NCBI GenBank assembly: GCA_902569785.1
Contig: CACFVO010000001.1
Span: 51,971-115,970 of the forward strand
DNA length: 64,000 nucleotides
Direction of reading: 5' to 3'
Source of the DNA: an uncultured Pelagibacteraceae bacterium
GTDB lineage: Bacteria > Pseudomonadota > Alphaproteobacteria > Pelagibacterales > Pelagibacteraceae
This document shows positions 26,588 through 34,856 of the stretch, piece by piece; positions within the stretch are counted from its first letter, which is position 1; each line of letters starts with the position of its first letter. The position numbers were made by a program, and so were the translations under genes. The notes beneath the pieces were generated by a model that saw only the letters and a program-made list of their open reading frames with translations, was not told the DNA's origin and did not search any database.

Positions 26588-27483
26588 TGAGCGATATAAC
26601 TGTTCTTGGTATATTTGTTGCAGATATAAGTTTTTTAGGAAATAAAATTCCAGCGACGGGTGAGACGATTCTTGGTGATAGTTATAATATTGGACCAGGG
26701 GGGAAAGGATGTAATCAGGCAATAGCAATTTCTAGATTAGGAGGGGAAGTAAATTTTATTACTAAACTTGGAAATGATGATTATGGAAAGTTAGCAATAA
26801 ATAAACTTAAAAAAGATAATATAGATACTTCAAATATAATTATTTCTAATACGCATCAAACTGGTGTTGCTGGTATTCATGTTGATAGAAACACTGGAAA
26901 AAATGCAATCACAGTTGTACGAGGAGCCCCAGCAAGCTTAACTATTAAAGAAATTGATACAAATACAATTAAAAAATCAAAAATATTTTTAACTCAATTA
27001 GAAATACCAAAAGAAGTGACTTTACACTGTTTAAAAATTGCAAAAGAAAACGGTCTTATAAATATATTAAATCCTGCTCCAGCAAGTGAGTTAAGCAAAG
27101 ATTTTTTTGATTTAGTTGATTACTTTACGCCTAATGAAACTGAAGCTGAGTTTTATACTGGAATTAAAATCAACGATGAGAACGACGCAAAAGAAAATGC
27201 AAAAAAACTTATAAATATGGGAATTAAAAAAGTAATAATAACATTAGGTGAAAAAGGATTGTTTTATTCAGACGGCAAAGAAGAGATTTACATGAAAGCA
27301 AATCCTGTAAAAACTATTGATACTACTGGAGCAGGAGACGCCTTTAATGGAGGTTTTTCTTATGCGTTATTGAAGGGAAAAAAAATAAAAGAATGTTTGG
27401 AAATAGCTAATAAGGTTGCCGGATTATCTACTACAAAACTTGGAGCTGGTGATGGTATGCCGTTTTTAAAAGATTTAAGTTAA
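26587..27483 (+). CDS. Ribokinase-like sugar kinase (PfkB family)
   Basis: A 298-residue PfkB-family kinase. The N-terminal signature is GPGGKGCNQAIAISRLGG and the C-terminal one, holding the catalytic aspartate and anion hole, is DTTGAGDAFNGGFSYAL. A PNETEAEF motif near residue 185 matches ribokinase. It phosphorylates a pentose or nucleoside using ATP; ribose is the first guess, but the substrate is not fixed by sequence. The start overlaps the ccdA stop, and the 3' end overlaps the convergent grxC stop by 9 bases. Confidence 0.83.
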   Translation: MSDITVLGIFVADISFLGNKIPATGETILGDSYNIGPGGKGCNQAIAISRLGGEVNFITKLGNDDYGKLAINKLKKDNIDTSNIIISNTHQTGVAGIHVDRNTGKNAITVVRGAPASLTIKEIDTNTIKKSKIFLTQLEIPKEVTLHCLKIAKENGLINILNPAPASELSKDFFDLVDYFTPNETEAEFYTGIKINDENDAKENAKKLINMGIKKVIITLGEKGLFYSDGKEEIYMKANPVKTIDTTGAGDAFNGGFSYALLKGKKIKECLEIANKVAGLSTTKLGAGDGMPFLKDLS

Positions 27484-27729
27484 CAATTTATCTAACTCTC
27501 CGCTTTTATTAGATTCCTGAAGTTGGTCATTGCCACCTATGTAGTGCTTTCCTATGAATATCTGAGGAATTGTTCTAGCACCATTTGTTCTTTGTAGCAT
27601 TTCTTTTGCTTTCGCAGGATCTTTCCATACATCAATTTCTTCAATTTCAACATTTTTAGTTTTAAGCAAAGCTTTTGCTGCGTCACAGAATGAGCAAGGA
27701 TTTCCAGTATACATTGTTACTTTTTTCAT
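27475..27729 (-). CDS. grxC: Glutaredoxin 3
   Basis: An 84-residue glutaredoxin with the dithiol active site CSFC in YTGNPCSFCDAAKALL and the glutathione-binding TIPQIFIGKHYIGG segment. It reduces disulfides with glutathione as the donor. It overlaps the upstream TIGR03643-type gene by 4 bases and the convergent kinase gene by 9 bases. Length and motifs are normal for a monocistronic-size GrxC. Confidence 0.93.
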   Translation of the reverse strand: MKKVTMYTGNPCSFCDAAKALLKTKNVEIEEIDVWKDPAKAKEMLQRTNGARTIPQIFIGKHYIGGNDQLQESNKSGELDKLLT

Positions 27730-28028
27730 AATGAATATATATCAGTAATTTTTATTTTTTCCCTGAGTTTTTTTCGCCCAAGTTTAAATTTTTTTCTATG
27801 TTTAATGCTTGTGTTATGAACACGTTTTCTCCAAAGCCTAAATGAACCTGGCTTTAAATTTTTTCTCATTAATTTAATTACTTCTGATTCATTTTTTCCA
27901 GTTTTCTCTTTTATTTCTTCAAAAGTAATTCGATCAGCCCAAGCTGCCCAAATAACCCAGTTATCATCTTTTTCTTTGGGTTCAGGGTTTTTAACTTTTG
28001 TTTGGGGAATTAAACTTCTTTTCTTCAT
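27726..28028 (-). CDS. TIGR03643/DUF2805-type protein
   Basis: A 100-residue basic protein with WVIWAAWADRITFEEIKEKT and the end RLWRKRVHNTSIKHRKKF, which I recognise as the TIGR03643 (DUF2805) family of unknown function. A helix-turn-helix-like arrangement around residues 30-60 would allow nucleic-acid binding, but this is inference. It overlaps grxC by 4 bases and is divergent from the LysE gene, whose start lies 25 bases away. Confidence 0.75.
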   Translation of the reverse strand: MKKRSLIPQTKVKNPEPKEKDDNWVIWAAWADRITFEEIKEKTGKNESEVIKLMRKNLKPGSFRLWRKRVHNTSIKHRKKFKLGRKKLREKIKITDIYSL

Positions 28029-28053
28029 TAATTCCTATATAATCACTTTTATT

Positions 28054-28668
28054 ATGTTTCCAACCGATTTTTTAATTTTTTTACAAATAATTTTATTTCT
28101 ATTTATTACTCCTGGCCCACCGCGTGTTGTAATTGTTTCTCATACATTAAATTATGGAATTAAGAAGTCTATTTGGACAGCGTTTGGAGATATATCAGCA
28201 AATTTATGTCAAGGAATTTTAGTAGTTTTTTTTATTGGAACTTTTTTAAGCGATAATACAAAAATTCTTCAAGCTTTAAAATGGGCAGGAATTCTATATA
28301 TCATCTATTTAGCTTATGATACTTACACATCGAGAATAAAATTAGTTAATTCTGGAAACAAGAACTTAAAGTCTATTTTTTCTTTCTATAGAGACGGCTT
28401 TCTTGTTGCTGGGTTAAGTCCGAAATCAATTATATTTTTTGGAACAATTTTTACTTCATTTATTGATTTTACTTCAAATTATACTGCTCAATTTTTTATA
28501 TTAATATTTACTTACATACTTTTAGATTTTTTAACTTTAATGATTTATGCTTTTGCAGCCAATAAAGTCTCAATATGGTTAAGGGATAACCCAAAAGTTT
28601 TAAATACAATCTCAGCGTGTGTATTAATTATTATCGCATTATATGTCGCGGCATCTCAAAACTATTAA
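28054..28668 (+). CDS. LysE-family amino-acid exporter
   Basis: A membrane protein of about 204 residues with six segments and the LysE/RhtB N-terminal motif ITPGPPRVVIVSHTLNYGIK. The tracked ORF starts at 27976 inside the divergent gene; I choose the ATG at 28054, where the first membrane segment begins. The family exports amino acids such as lysine, threonine or homoserine. No substrate can be assigned. The gene is followed by the promoter of the livK transcript. Confidence 0.82.
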   Translation: MFPTDFLIFLQIILFLFITPGPPRVVIVSHTLNYGIKKSIWTAFGDISANLCQGILVVFFIGTFLSDNTKILQALKWAGILYIIYLAYDTYTSRIKLVNSGNKNLKSIFSFYRDGFLVAGLSPKSIIFFGTIFTSFIDFTSNYTAQFFILIFTYILLDFLTLMIYAFAANKVSIWLRDNPKVLNTISACVLIIIALYVAASQNY

Positions 28669-28681
28669 TTAATTCTTACTG

Positions 28682-28747
28682 TTGTTTTCGTCTCTGTTTC
28701 TTGTTTTAATATTTAAAATTAATTAATTAATTAACAAAGGGGAACTA
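28682..28747 (+). promoter_or_regulatory. Promoter and TTAA-repeat leader of the first livK
   Basis: TTGTTT, 17 bases and TTTAAT (28682-28710) form a sigma-70-type promoter. Eight bases further comes four times TTAA (28719-28734), then CAAAGGGGA as ribosome binding site and ATG at 28748. The same arrangement, with near-identical sequence after the -10, precedes tctC at 35756. Confidence 0.72.
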
Positions 28748-29989
28748 ATGAATAAACTAGTAAAACTATTTACTATATTTATTTCGGCTATAACTTTAAC
28801 ATTAGCAAGTATCTCTTCTTCTTTCGCAAAAGTTGAAGGTGAATACATAGTGTTAGGTTCTGCAATATCTCTTACAGGAAAGTATTCTTCTAATGGAGTA
28901 CACACTCAAAACGGTTACAACATGGCCGTTGAAAGAATTAATAAAATGGGTGGAGTAAAAGTTGGAGGAAAAAGCTATAAATTTGAAATCATTTATTATG
29001 ATGATGAGTCAAATCCTAAAAGAGCTGCTCAGTTAGCTGAAAGATTAATTAAACAAGATGGTGTTCATTATATGCTTGGACCATACAGTTCAGGATTAAC
29101 GAAGGCCATTGCACCGGTAACCGAGAAATATAAAATTCCTATGGTTGAAGCAAATGGTGCATCTAGATCTTTATTTACTAAAGGTTATAAATATTTGTTT
29201 GCTGTGTTATCACCAGCTAACCAATACCTTGAAGTAGCTATAGATTTAGCGGTAGAGAAAAACGGTGGTAAACCAGTTAAAATTGCACAAGCATTTGAAC
29301 AAGATGCTTTCTCACAAGACGTGAGACTTGGTATTTTAGATGCAGCAAAAAGAACTGGATCTGAAATCATCATCGATGACAAGCTACCAAAAGAACTTAA
29401 CGATATGGCAGCTACATTGGCTAAAGTAAAAGCTGTTAAGCCAGATGTGCTTGTTGTATCAGGTCACACAAAAGGCGCGTTAACTGCAATCAGACAAATT
29501 TCTGAAATGAAAGTTGATGTTCCTATGTTAGCGATGACACATTGTGATGCTGCTAAACTTTCTAAACAACATGGAAAGAAATCAGAATACGCATTGTGTG
29601 CTTCTCAGTGGCATAAAAATTTAAGCTATAAAGATAAGTTTTTTGGTTCAGGTAAAAAGTATGACAAAGACTTTAAAAAAGAATTTGGTTATGCTCCACC
29701 TTACCAATCAGCTGAATCATCTGCTGCTTTACTAGTGTTTAAAGATGCGTTCGAAAGAGCAAATTCTTTTGACAGAGATAAAGTAAGAGATGCTCTTAAA
29801 ACTACTGAAATGCAAACTTTCTATGGAAACATTAAATTTGGTCCTGGCGGTCAAAACGTTGCTAAACCAATGATCTTGTTCCAAGTAAGATGTAAAGGTG
29901 ATGTGTGTGAGAATAAAGTTGTTGCTCCAACTAAATGGGCATCTGACAAATTCTACCACCCAATCCCTAAGTGGTCTGAAAGAAGTTAA
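28748..29989 (+). CDS. livK: Branched-chain amino-acid-type ABC transporter substrate-binding protein
   Basis: A 413-residue periplasmic binding protein with a signal peptide (hydrophobic stretch, SFAKVEG start of the mature part) and the LivK-type opening GSAISLTGKYSSNGVHTQNG. It catches a small solute and gives it to the membrane permease encoded behind it. The family binds branched-chain amino acids but also amides, urea or aromatic acids, so the ligand is open. A strong terminator separates it from livH, so it is probably made in excess over the permease. Confidence 0.88.
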   Translation: MNKLVKLFTIFISAITLTLASISSSFAKVEGEYIVLGSAISLTGKYSSNGVHTQNGYNMAVERINKMGGVKVGGKSYKFEIIYYDDESNPKRAAQLAERLIKQDGVHYMLGPYSSGLTKAIAPVTEKYKIPMVEANGASRSLFTKGYKYLFAVLSPANQYLEVAIDLAVEKNGGKPVKIAQAFEQDAFSQDVRLGILDAAKRTGSEIIIDDKLPKELNDMAATLAKVKAVKPDVLVVSGHTKGALTAIRQISEMKVDVPMLAMTHCDAAKLSKQHGKKSEYALCASQWHKNLSYKDKFFGSGKKYDKDFKKEFGYAPPYQSAESSAALLVFKDAFERANSFDRDKVRDALKTTEMQTFYGNIKFGPGGQNVAKPMILFQVRCKGDVCENKVVAPTKWASDKFYHPIPKWSERS

Positions 29990-30007
29990 TAACTTATAAA
30001 TAATTTG

Positions 30008-30040
30008 AAAAGCCCCTAGTAAACTAGGGGCTTTTCTTTT
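30008..30040 (+). terminator. Intrinsic terminator between livK and livH
   Basis: AAAAGCCCCTAGT, a two-base loop and ACTAGGGGCTTTT form a perfect 13-bp stem, followed by CTTTT. It stands between the binding protein gene and the permease genes, and should let only part of the transcripts continue. Confidence 0.85.
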
Positions 30041-30057
30041 ATAAATTTTTAAATTTT

Positions 30058-30951
30058 ATGGACTTTCTAATTTTTAAAGCTCCAATGTTAATGGTCCAAG
30101 CTTCATTGGACGGAATTCTTCTAGGAATTTTATTTGCTTTAATTGCATACGGCATGGCTCTCCAGTGGGGAGTAATGAATATAATCAATATTGCACAAGG
30201 TGATTTAGTTATACTCGGAGGTTATATTGCTTACACAATGTATCTCGCTGGAATTCATCCAGCTTGGGGAGTTATCGTTTCTCCAATTATAATGTATTTT
30301 GTTGGCTGGGCACTTTATAAATTAGTAATTAATAAAGTTGTTGATCGAGACTTATTTATTTCAATTTTAGCGACTTTTGGTATCGCTATTGTATTCCAAC
30401 AGTTAATGAATTTTATTTTTGGTGCAGACGTAGTTGTGGCACAGTCTGAATATGGAACAACAATGTTATTTGACAATTCAGTTACCCTACCAAATTCAAA
30501 AATATTCTCTGCTTTTATAAGTATTTTATATGCAGTAGCTTTGGTTGTTTACATGAAAAAATCTAGACTTGGACGAGCTATAAGAGCCACAGCACAAAAC
30601 GCTAGAGCTGCAAAAATTTTAGGAGTAGACACAGAAAAAGTTTATGCTGCAACTTTTGGAATTAACGCTGCATTATGCGGAATTGCAGGAGCTTTAATTT
30701 CAATAACTCTTACACTTCATCCTTATGTAGGTCTTCCATATACAGTAAGATCGTTCATGATAGTTATTGTTGCAGGTCTTGGAAACTTACCTGCGGTAGC
30801 AGTTTCAGGGATGGGGCTAGGTCTTTTCGAGGAATTCGCTGATTATATTTTAGGAACAGAATTTAGAATTGGTGCAGTATTTATGCTGCTAGTTTTCATA
30901 TTAGTTTACAGAAGATTTAAATTATCGAAAAAAAGGGAGTATTTAAAATGA
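30058..30951 (+). CDS. livH: Branched-chain amino-acid-type ABC permease LivH
   Basis: A 297-residue permease with about eight membrane segments and the LivH features NIINIAQGDLVILGGYIAY near residue 40, GRAIRATAQNARAAKILG as the cytoplasmic coupling loop near 175, and IVIVAGLGNLPAVAVSGMGL near 235. It forms the membrane channel with LivM. It begins 17 bases after the terminator. The stop is an ATGA overlap with the following small gene. Confidence 0.92.
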   Translation: MDFLIFKAPMLMVQASLDGILLGILFALIAYGMALQWGVMNIINIAQGDLVILGGYIAYTMYLAGIHPAWGVIVSPIIMYFVGWALYKLVINKVVDRDLFISILATFGIAIVFQQLMNFIFGADVVVAQSEYGTTMLFDNSVTLPNSKIFSAFISILYAVALVVYMKKSRLGRAIRATAQNARAAKILGVDTEKVYAATFGINAALCGIAGALISITLTLHPYVGLPYTVRSFMIVIVAGLGNLPAVAVSGMGLGLFEEFADYILGTEFRIGAVFMLLVFILVYRRFKLSKKREYLK

Positions 30952-31265
30952 TGCTTATTTTATCTGCCTCAATAGATCCCTTAGTTTTTTTGGTATCTTT
31001 AGTAATTACTTATTTATTTTTTAGATTTGGTTTACAAACAAAAAAATTGACAAAACTAGGAACAATTCTTGTTTCAATTCTATCTATAGGAATTCTTAGG
31101 TTTATAATTCAAGGAGCCATGATATTTCAAATGAGGCGAGGTGTGACAGGCTTCGATCCAATTATTGGGAAATTACTAATTGTAAGTTTTGGAGTTGCCG
31201 TTATTCACGTATTAATTAGTTTTTTTTTAATTGATTTTACGAATAAACTTATGAGGAAAAAATGA
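30948..31265 (+). CDS. Small membrane protein between livH and livM, unknown
   Basis: A 105-residue protein with three predicted membrane segments (about 10-25, 40-55 and 80-100). Both ends overlap neighbours by 4 bases, ATGA with livH and with livM, so it is translated as part of the transporter operon. I know of no standard third membrane subunit in Liv systems. It may be a lineage-specific accessory subunit. No motif indicates function. Confidence 0.7.
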   Translation: MMLILSASIDPLVFLVSLVITYLFFRFGLQTKKLTKLGTILVSILSIGILRFIIQGAMIFQMRRGVTGFDPIIGKLLIVSFGVAVIHVLISFFLIDFTNKLMRKK

Positions 31266-32326
31266 ATAAAGTAAAACAAAAAGATTTAATATTATATTCT
31301 GGCTTAATTATCTTAGGTTTAGCTGCACCTTATTTATTTTCCGCTTTTAAAGTTCAGCTTACATATCTTTGCGTACTGATCGTTTTGGCGATGACTTGGA
31401 ATTTACAAGGTGGAGAAATGGGCTACAACAGTTTTGGAAATATTCTTTTCTATGGTCTTGGAATGTACCTAACTGCATCAGTTCAAGTAGGCATGTTTTT
31501 TCCATTAGCAGAATGGACAGAAAGCGGTGGAGAAAAAACGTTTGTGCATACTACAGCACAATATTTTCAAGGAATAGGTGTTGGTTTATTAGTTGCAGCC
31601 ATCATACCTGCCATTGTTGCGGGCGCTATAGGTTATGCTATTTTAGGTTTAAGAGGTCATTACTTTGCTATTTGTACTTTAGGTCTTGGGATTGCAGCAG
31701 GTGAAATCGCCGGAGGGATAGAAATTATTGGAGCAGGCCAAGGCTTCACTACACCACCTTTTCCAGCAGAAATAGTTGATCCCGAAGCAAGAGGAAAATT
31801 TTTCTACTTCACAAGTTTTATTGTATTAGTTCTAGCATTTGTTTTTGTAAAATACATTTATGGTTCTAGATTTAGATTAATACTTAACGCGATAAGAGAT
31901 AATGAAGACAAAGCAGAGGCAATGGGCATTCAAACAATGAAATATAAAATTGTTGGTTGGATGGTATCTGCATTTTTCTGTGGTCTAGCCGGTGGAATTA
32001 TGGGCGGATTAATTGGATATATAGACTCAACGGATGTTGCATTTGATGGAAGAGAGATGGGAGTGTTTATGGTTTTAATGGCAATACTTGGTGGAAAAGG
32101 AACTTTGTGGGGACCAATTATTGGTGCAACTTTATTCCACTTCTTCAAGGAAGGTCTCTGGACTTTTATATTGGGTTGGCAATATGTTGCGTTAGGAGTT
32201 TTGATTGTTGTAATTGTAATTTATTTCCCAGAGGGATTAATGGGCTGGCTAAGAGAAAAATACCCTGAAAGATTTGGAGAAGTTATAGATGAAAAAGATC
32301 GTAAAGCACAGGTGGAATTAAAATGA
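31262..32326 (+). CDS. livM: Branched-chain amino-acid-type ABC permease LivM
   Basis: A 354-residue permease with the LivM traits LRGHYFAICTLGLGIAAGEI, the coupling loop RFRLILNAIRDNEDKAEAMG and GGKGTLWGPIIGATLFHF near the end. It pairs with LivH to form the channel. There is an insert of about 40 residues (around WTESGGEKTFVHTTAQYFQG) between early segments, probably a periplasmic loop. It overlaps both neighbours by 4 bases. Confidence 0.92.
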   Translation: MNKVKQKDLILYSGLIILGLAAPYLFSAFKVQLTYLCVLIVLAMTWNLQGGEMGYNSFGNILFYGLGMYLTASVQVGMFFPLAEWTESGGEKTFVHTTAQYFQGIGVGLLVAAIIPAIVAGAIGYAILGLRGHYFAICTLGLGIAAGEIAGGIEIIGAGQGFTTPPFPAEIVDPEARGKFFYFTSFIVLVLAFVFVKYIYGSRFRLILNAIRDNEDKAEAMGIQTMKYKIVGWMVSAFFCGLAGGIMGGLIGYIDSTDVAFDGREMGVFMVLMAILGGKGTLWGPIIGATLFHFFKEGLWTFILGWQYVALGVLIVVIVIYFPEGLMGWLREKYPERFGEVIDEKDRKAQVELK

Positions 32327-33057
32327 GTCTTTTAGAAGTAAAAAATGTAAGCAAATCTTTTGGAGGGGTAAAAGCCAATGTAGATATTTCTGTTTCTGTG
32401 AAGCAAGGATCAATAGTTGGCTTAATAGGACCTAACGGTTCTGGTAAAACAACGTTATTCAATTCAATCGTTGGAACCCATCCAATTGATCAAGGATCTA
32501 TCGTCTTTAATGATACTGAGGTTTCAGAAATGCCAGTCCCTGCAGTAGCTAAACTGGGTTTGTTGAGAACATTTCAGCAAACAAGAATTTATTCTAAACT
32601 TAATTGCGTAGAAAATATGTTAATTAGCCATAAGGCTAGTGACTCAGGATTTATATTTGCAAAAATACCTGCTGAGCTTACTGAAAAAGCAGAAAATCTT
32701 TTAAACTTTGTAGGACTTTATCAAAAAAGAAATTTAAGAGCAGGAGATTTATCATTTGGCCAGCAAAAACTTTTAGAATTAGCAATGGCTTTGATGAATG
32801 AGCCTAAAATGCTTTTATTAGACGAGCCTACCGCAGGTATTAACCCAACTTTGATCAATGGAATTATAGATAGGCTAATAAAAATAAACAAAGATTATGG
32901 AATAACTTTGCTAGTAATAGAACACAATATGAAAGTGATAATGAGCTTAGCTCAAAGTATTTTCTGTTTGGCACATGGAAAACTTTTAGCAGAAGGTTCT
33001 CCAGAAGAAATTAAAAATGATAAGCGAGTAGTTGATGCTTATCTAGGAGCACAATAA
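32323..33057 (+). CDS. livG: Branched-chain amino-acid-type ABC ATPase LivG
   Basis: A 244-residue ABC ATPase with Walker A GPNGSGKTT, signature DLSFGQQKLLELAMAL, Walker B MLLLDEP and the LivG-specific TAGINPTLINGI extension. It hydrolyses ATP to drive solute uptake with LivF. The signature reads LSFGQ in place of the usual LSGGQ, a single conservative change also seen in other LivG proteins. It overlaps livM by ATGA and touches livF. Confidence 0.93.
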   Translation: MSLLEVKNVSKSFGGVKANVDISVSVKQGSIVGLIGPNGSGKTTLFNSIVGTHPIDQGSIVFNDTEVSEMPVPAVAKLGLLRTFQQTRIYSKLNCVENMLISHKASDSGFIFAKIPAELTEKAENLLNFVGLYQKRNLRAGDLSFGQQKLLELAMALMNEPKMLLLDEPTAGINPTLINGIIDRLIKINKDYGITLLVIEHNMKVIMSLAQSIFCLAHGKLLAEGSPEEIKNDKRVVDAYLGAQ

Positions 33058-33842
33058 TGGCAAATCAATATGAAGTTTTAGGAAAAGCACCTGGCCCAGA
33101 GGATTTAAAAAAGCTATCACCTAAAGATGTGCATTTAACTATAAAAGGTCTAAATGCTGGATATGGTAAAATGGAAATACTTCATAATTTCGATCTGTCA
33201 GTAAGTAAAGCACAGTCTTTATGTTTGATAGGTCCTAATGGTGCAGGAAAGTCTACAATTCTTCATTCTATTTACGGATTTACAAATATTTTTTCTGGTA
33301 AAATAGAGATTGATGGCAAAGAAATAACAAATTTGACTCCAGCAGAAAAACTTAATTCAGTTGGCATAGCTTATATTCTTCAGGATAATTCAGTTTTTCC
33401 AGATATGACTGTAGAAGAAAATCTTTTAATGGGAGGATACATTAAAGATAAACAAGACGAAGCCTATGAGGAAGCTGAAAGAATTTTTAAAAAATATGAA
33501 AGATTAAGAAATAGAAGAAATCAACCAGCAAAAGTTTTATCAGGAGGAGAGAGAAGATTATTAGAAATTTCTAGAGCGCTAGTTATGAAACCCTCAATCC
33601 TTTTGGTGGACGAACCTTCTATTGGATTAGAACCAAGATATATCAATATGGTTTTTGAAATACTTACAGAACTTCAAAAAAATGAAAAAAAAACCATTAT
33701 CATGGTAGAACAAAATGCAAAAAAAGGTCTTGAATTTGCAGATATTGGTTATGTTTTAGTTTCAGGACAAACAGCTATCGCCGGTAAAGGTGATGATCTT
33801 TTAAAAAATCCAGATGTAGGAAGATTATTCCTCGGTGGATGA
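33057..33842 (+). CDS. livF: Branched-chain amino-acid-type ABC ATPase LivF
   Basis: A 261-residue ABC ATPase: Walker A GPNGAGKST, signature LSGGERRLLEISRALVM, Walker B ILLVDEPSIGLEP. An N-terminal extension of about 25 residues (MANQYEVLGKAPGPEDLKKL) precedes the ATPase fold, longer than in typical LivF. It completes the ATPase pair with LivG. The start overlaps the livG stop (TAATG) and the end overlaps azlC by 4 bases. Confidence 0.93.
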   Translation: MANQYEVLGKAPGPEDLKKLSPKDVHLTIKGLNAGYGKMEILHNFDLSVSKAQSLCLIGPNGAGKSTILHSIYGFTNIFSGKIEIDGKEITNLTPAEKLNSVGIAYILQDNSVFPDMTVEENLLMGGYIKDKQDEAYEEAERIFKKYERLRNRRNQPAKVLSGGERRLLEISRALVMKPSILLVDEPSIGLEPRYINMVFEILTELQKNEKKTIIMVEQNAKKGLEFADIGYVLVSGQTAIAGKGDDLLKNPDVGRLFLGG

Positions 33843-34543
33843 TAAATTCTAAAGTTTTTTTTCTAGGTTTAAAATCATTAAAAGGTTCAAGATCTCCAGC
33901 TATTCCTTTAGCTGCCTGCTTTATTGCTTTAGGAGCATTATTGAAAGATGCTGGGTTTAATTTACAACAAAGCGCTGCATCAAGTTTTTTTACTTATGCG
34001 CTACCAGGTCAGCTAGTTATGGCTGAATCATTATTAGTTGGTGCATCTTTATTAAATATATTTATTGCTGTTTGGCTGGTAAATTTTAGGCTTTACCCGA
34101 TGACTGTTTCTTTATTTCCACTTCTAAAACATAAATCACAACCTAAGTGGAAATTCTATTTATCTTGTCATTTTCTAGCTGTGTCTTCTTGGCTGATTGC
34201 AAAAGATAGTTATAAAAAAATTGATAAACGTTATCGAATTGACTTTTGGATGGGAGTTGGTTTTGGGACATGGACTACTGCAGTTTTAATGACTTTAGTT
34301 GGTTATTCGTTATCTGATTATTTAAATAAAGATATGATGATAGGTTTTGCAATTGTTAACCCTGTCTACTTTTTTTGCATGATGATAGGTGCAATGAAGA
34401 ATATAAGTATCTCAATTGCAGTGATCGGAGGAACGATACTTGGACCTGCAGTTTATTTATTTTCAACTGAATGGGCAATTTTATTTGCAGGTTTAATTGC
34501 AGGCACTATTGCTTTTTTATTTGGAGGTAAAAATGGATATTAA
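33839..34543 (+). CDS. azlC: AzlC-family amino-acid exporter subunit
   Basis: A 234-residue membrane protein with the AzlC layout: AIPLAACFIALGALLKDAGF at the start, SSFFTYALPGQLVMAESLL, and the WLVNFRLYPMTVSLFPLL segment. AzlC and AzlD together export branched-chain amino acids or analogues. It is encoded in an ATGA overlap with livF and overlaps azlD by 11 bases. Uptake by Liv plus export by AzlCD in one transcript suggests control of internal levels of one compound class. Confidence 0.85.
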   Translation: MINSKVFFLGLKSLKGSRSPAIPLAACFIALGALLKDAGFNLQQSAASSFFTYALPGQLVMAESLLVGASLLNIFIAVWLVNFRLYPMTVSLFPLLKHKSQPKWKFYLSCHFLAVSSWLIAKDSYKKIDKRYRIDFWMGVGFGTWTTAVLMTLVGYSLSDYLNKDMMIGFAIVNPVYFFCMMIGAMKNISISIAVIGGTILGPAVYLFSTEWAILFAGLIAGTIAFLFGGKNGY

Positions 34544-34856
34544 TATTATGTCTCTAGCAATTATTGTTACTTCAATAGCAACTTTTTTATCTAGATTTTT
34601 AGGGGCATTAACTTCAGAAAAAGTAAGCGTTAAATCAAAAGTTTTTCAATGGTTTAACTGTGTAGCATATTCAACTTTAGCAGCGCTTCTTGGAAGGATG
34701 ATAATTTTTCCTGCAGGAGTTTTATCAGAGTCGTCATTAATAATTAGAATTTTTGTGCTTTTTATTTGTATTTCTATATTCATATACACTAAAAAAAACT
34801 TAGTACTACCAACTTTAATTTCTGCTATACTTTTGTCTGTTTTAACAAGCGTATGA
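34533..34856 (+). CDS. azlD: AzlD-family membrane protein
   Basis: A protein of about 107 residues with four membrane segments, in the size and place expected for AzlD, the small partner of AzlC. The tracked ORF begins at 34497; I use the ATG at 34533, which follows GGAGGTAAAA, a strong Shine-Dalgarno within azlC. It contains FLGALTSEKV and a conserved-looking AAL(L)GRMIIFPAG stretch. The stop overlaps the next ATG (ATGA). Confidence 0.8.
   Translation: MDINIMSLAIIVTSIATFLSRFLGALTSEKVSVKSKVFQWFNCVAYSTLAALLGRMIIFPAGVLSESSLIIRIFVLFICISIFIYTKKNLVLPTLISAILLSVLTSV

Noticed and set aside
28719-28734. TTAA repeat as a microsatellite or mobile-element end
   Set aside because: It is only 16 bases, has no flanking duplication or inverted repeats, and it recurs at the same place before tctC, so a leader element is the better explanation.
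31369-31704. 111-residue ORF inside livM
   Set aside because: Its Arg/Cys/Ser-rich composition is that of an out-of-frame reading of a membrane protein gene.
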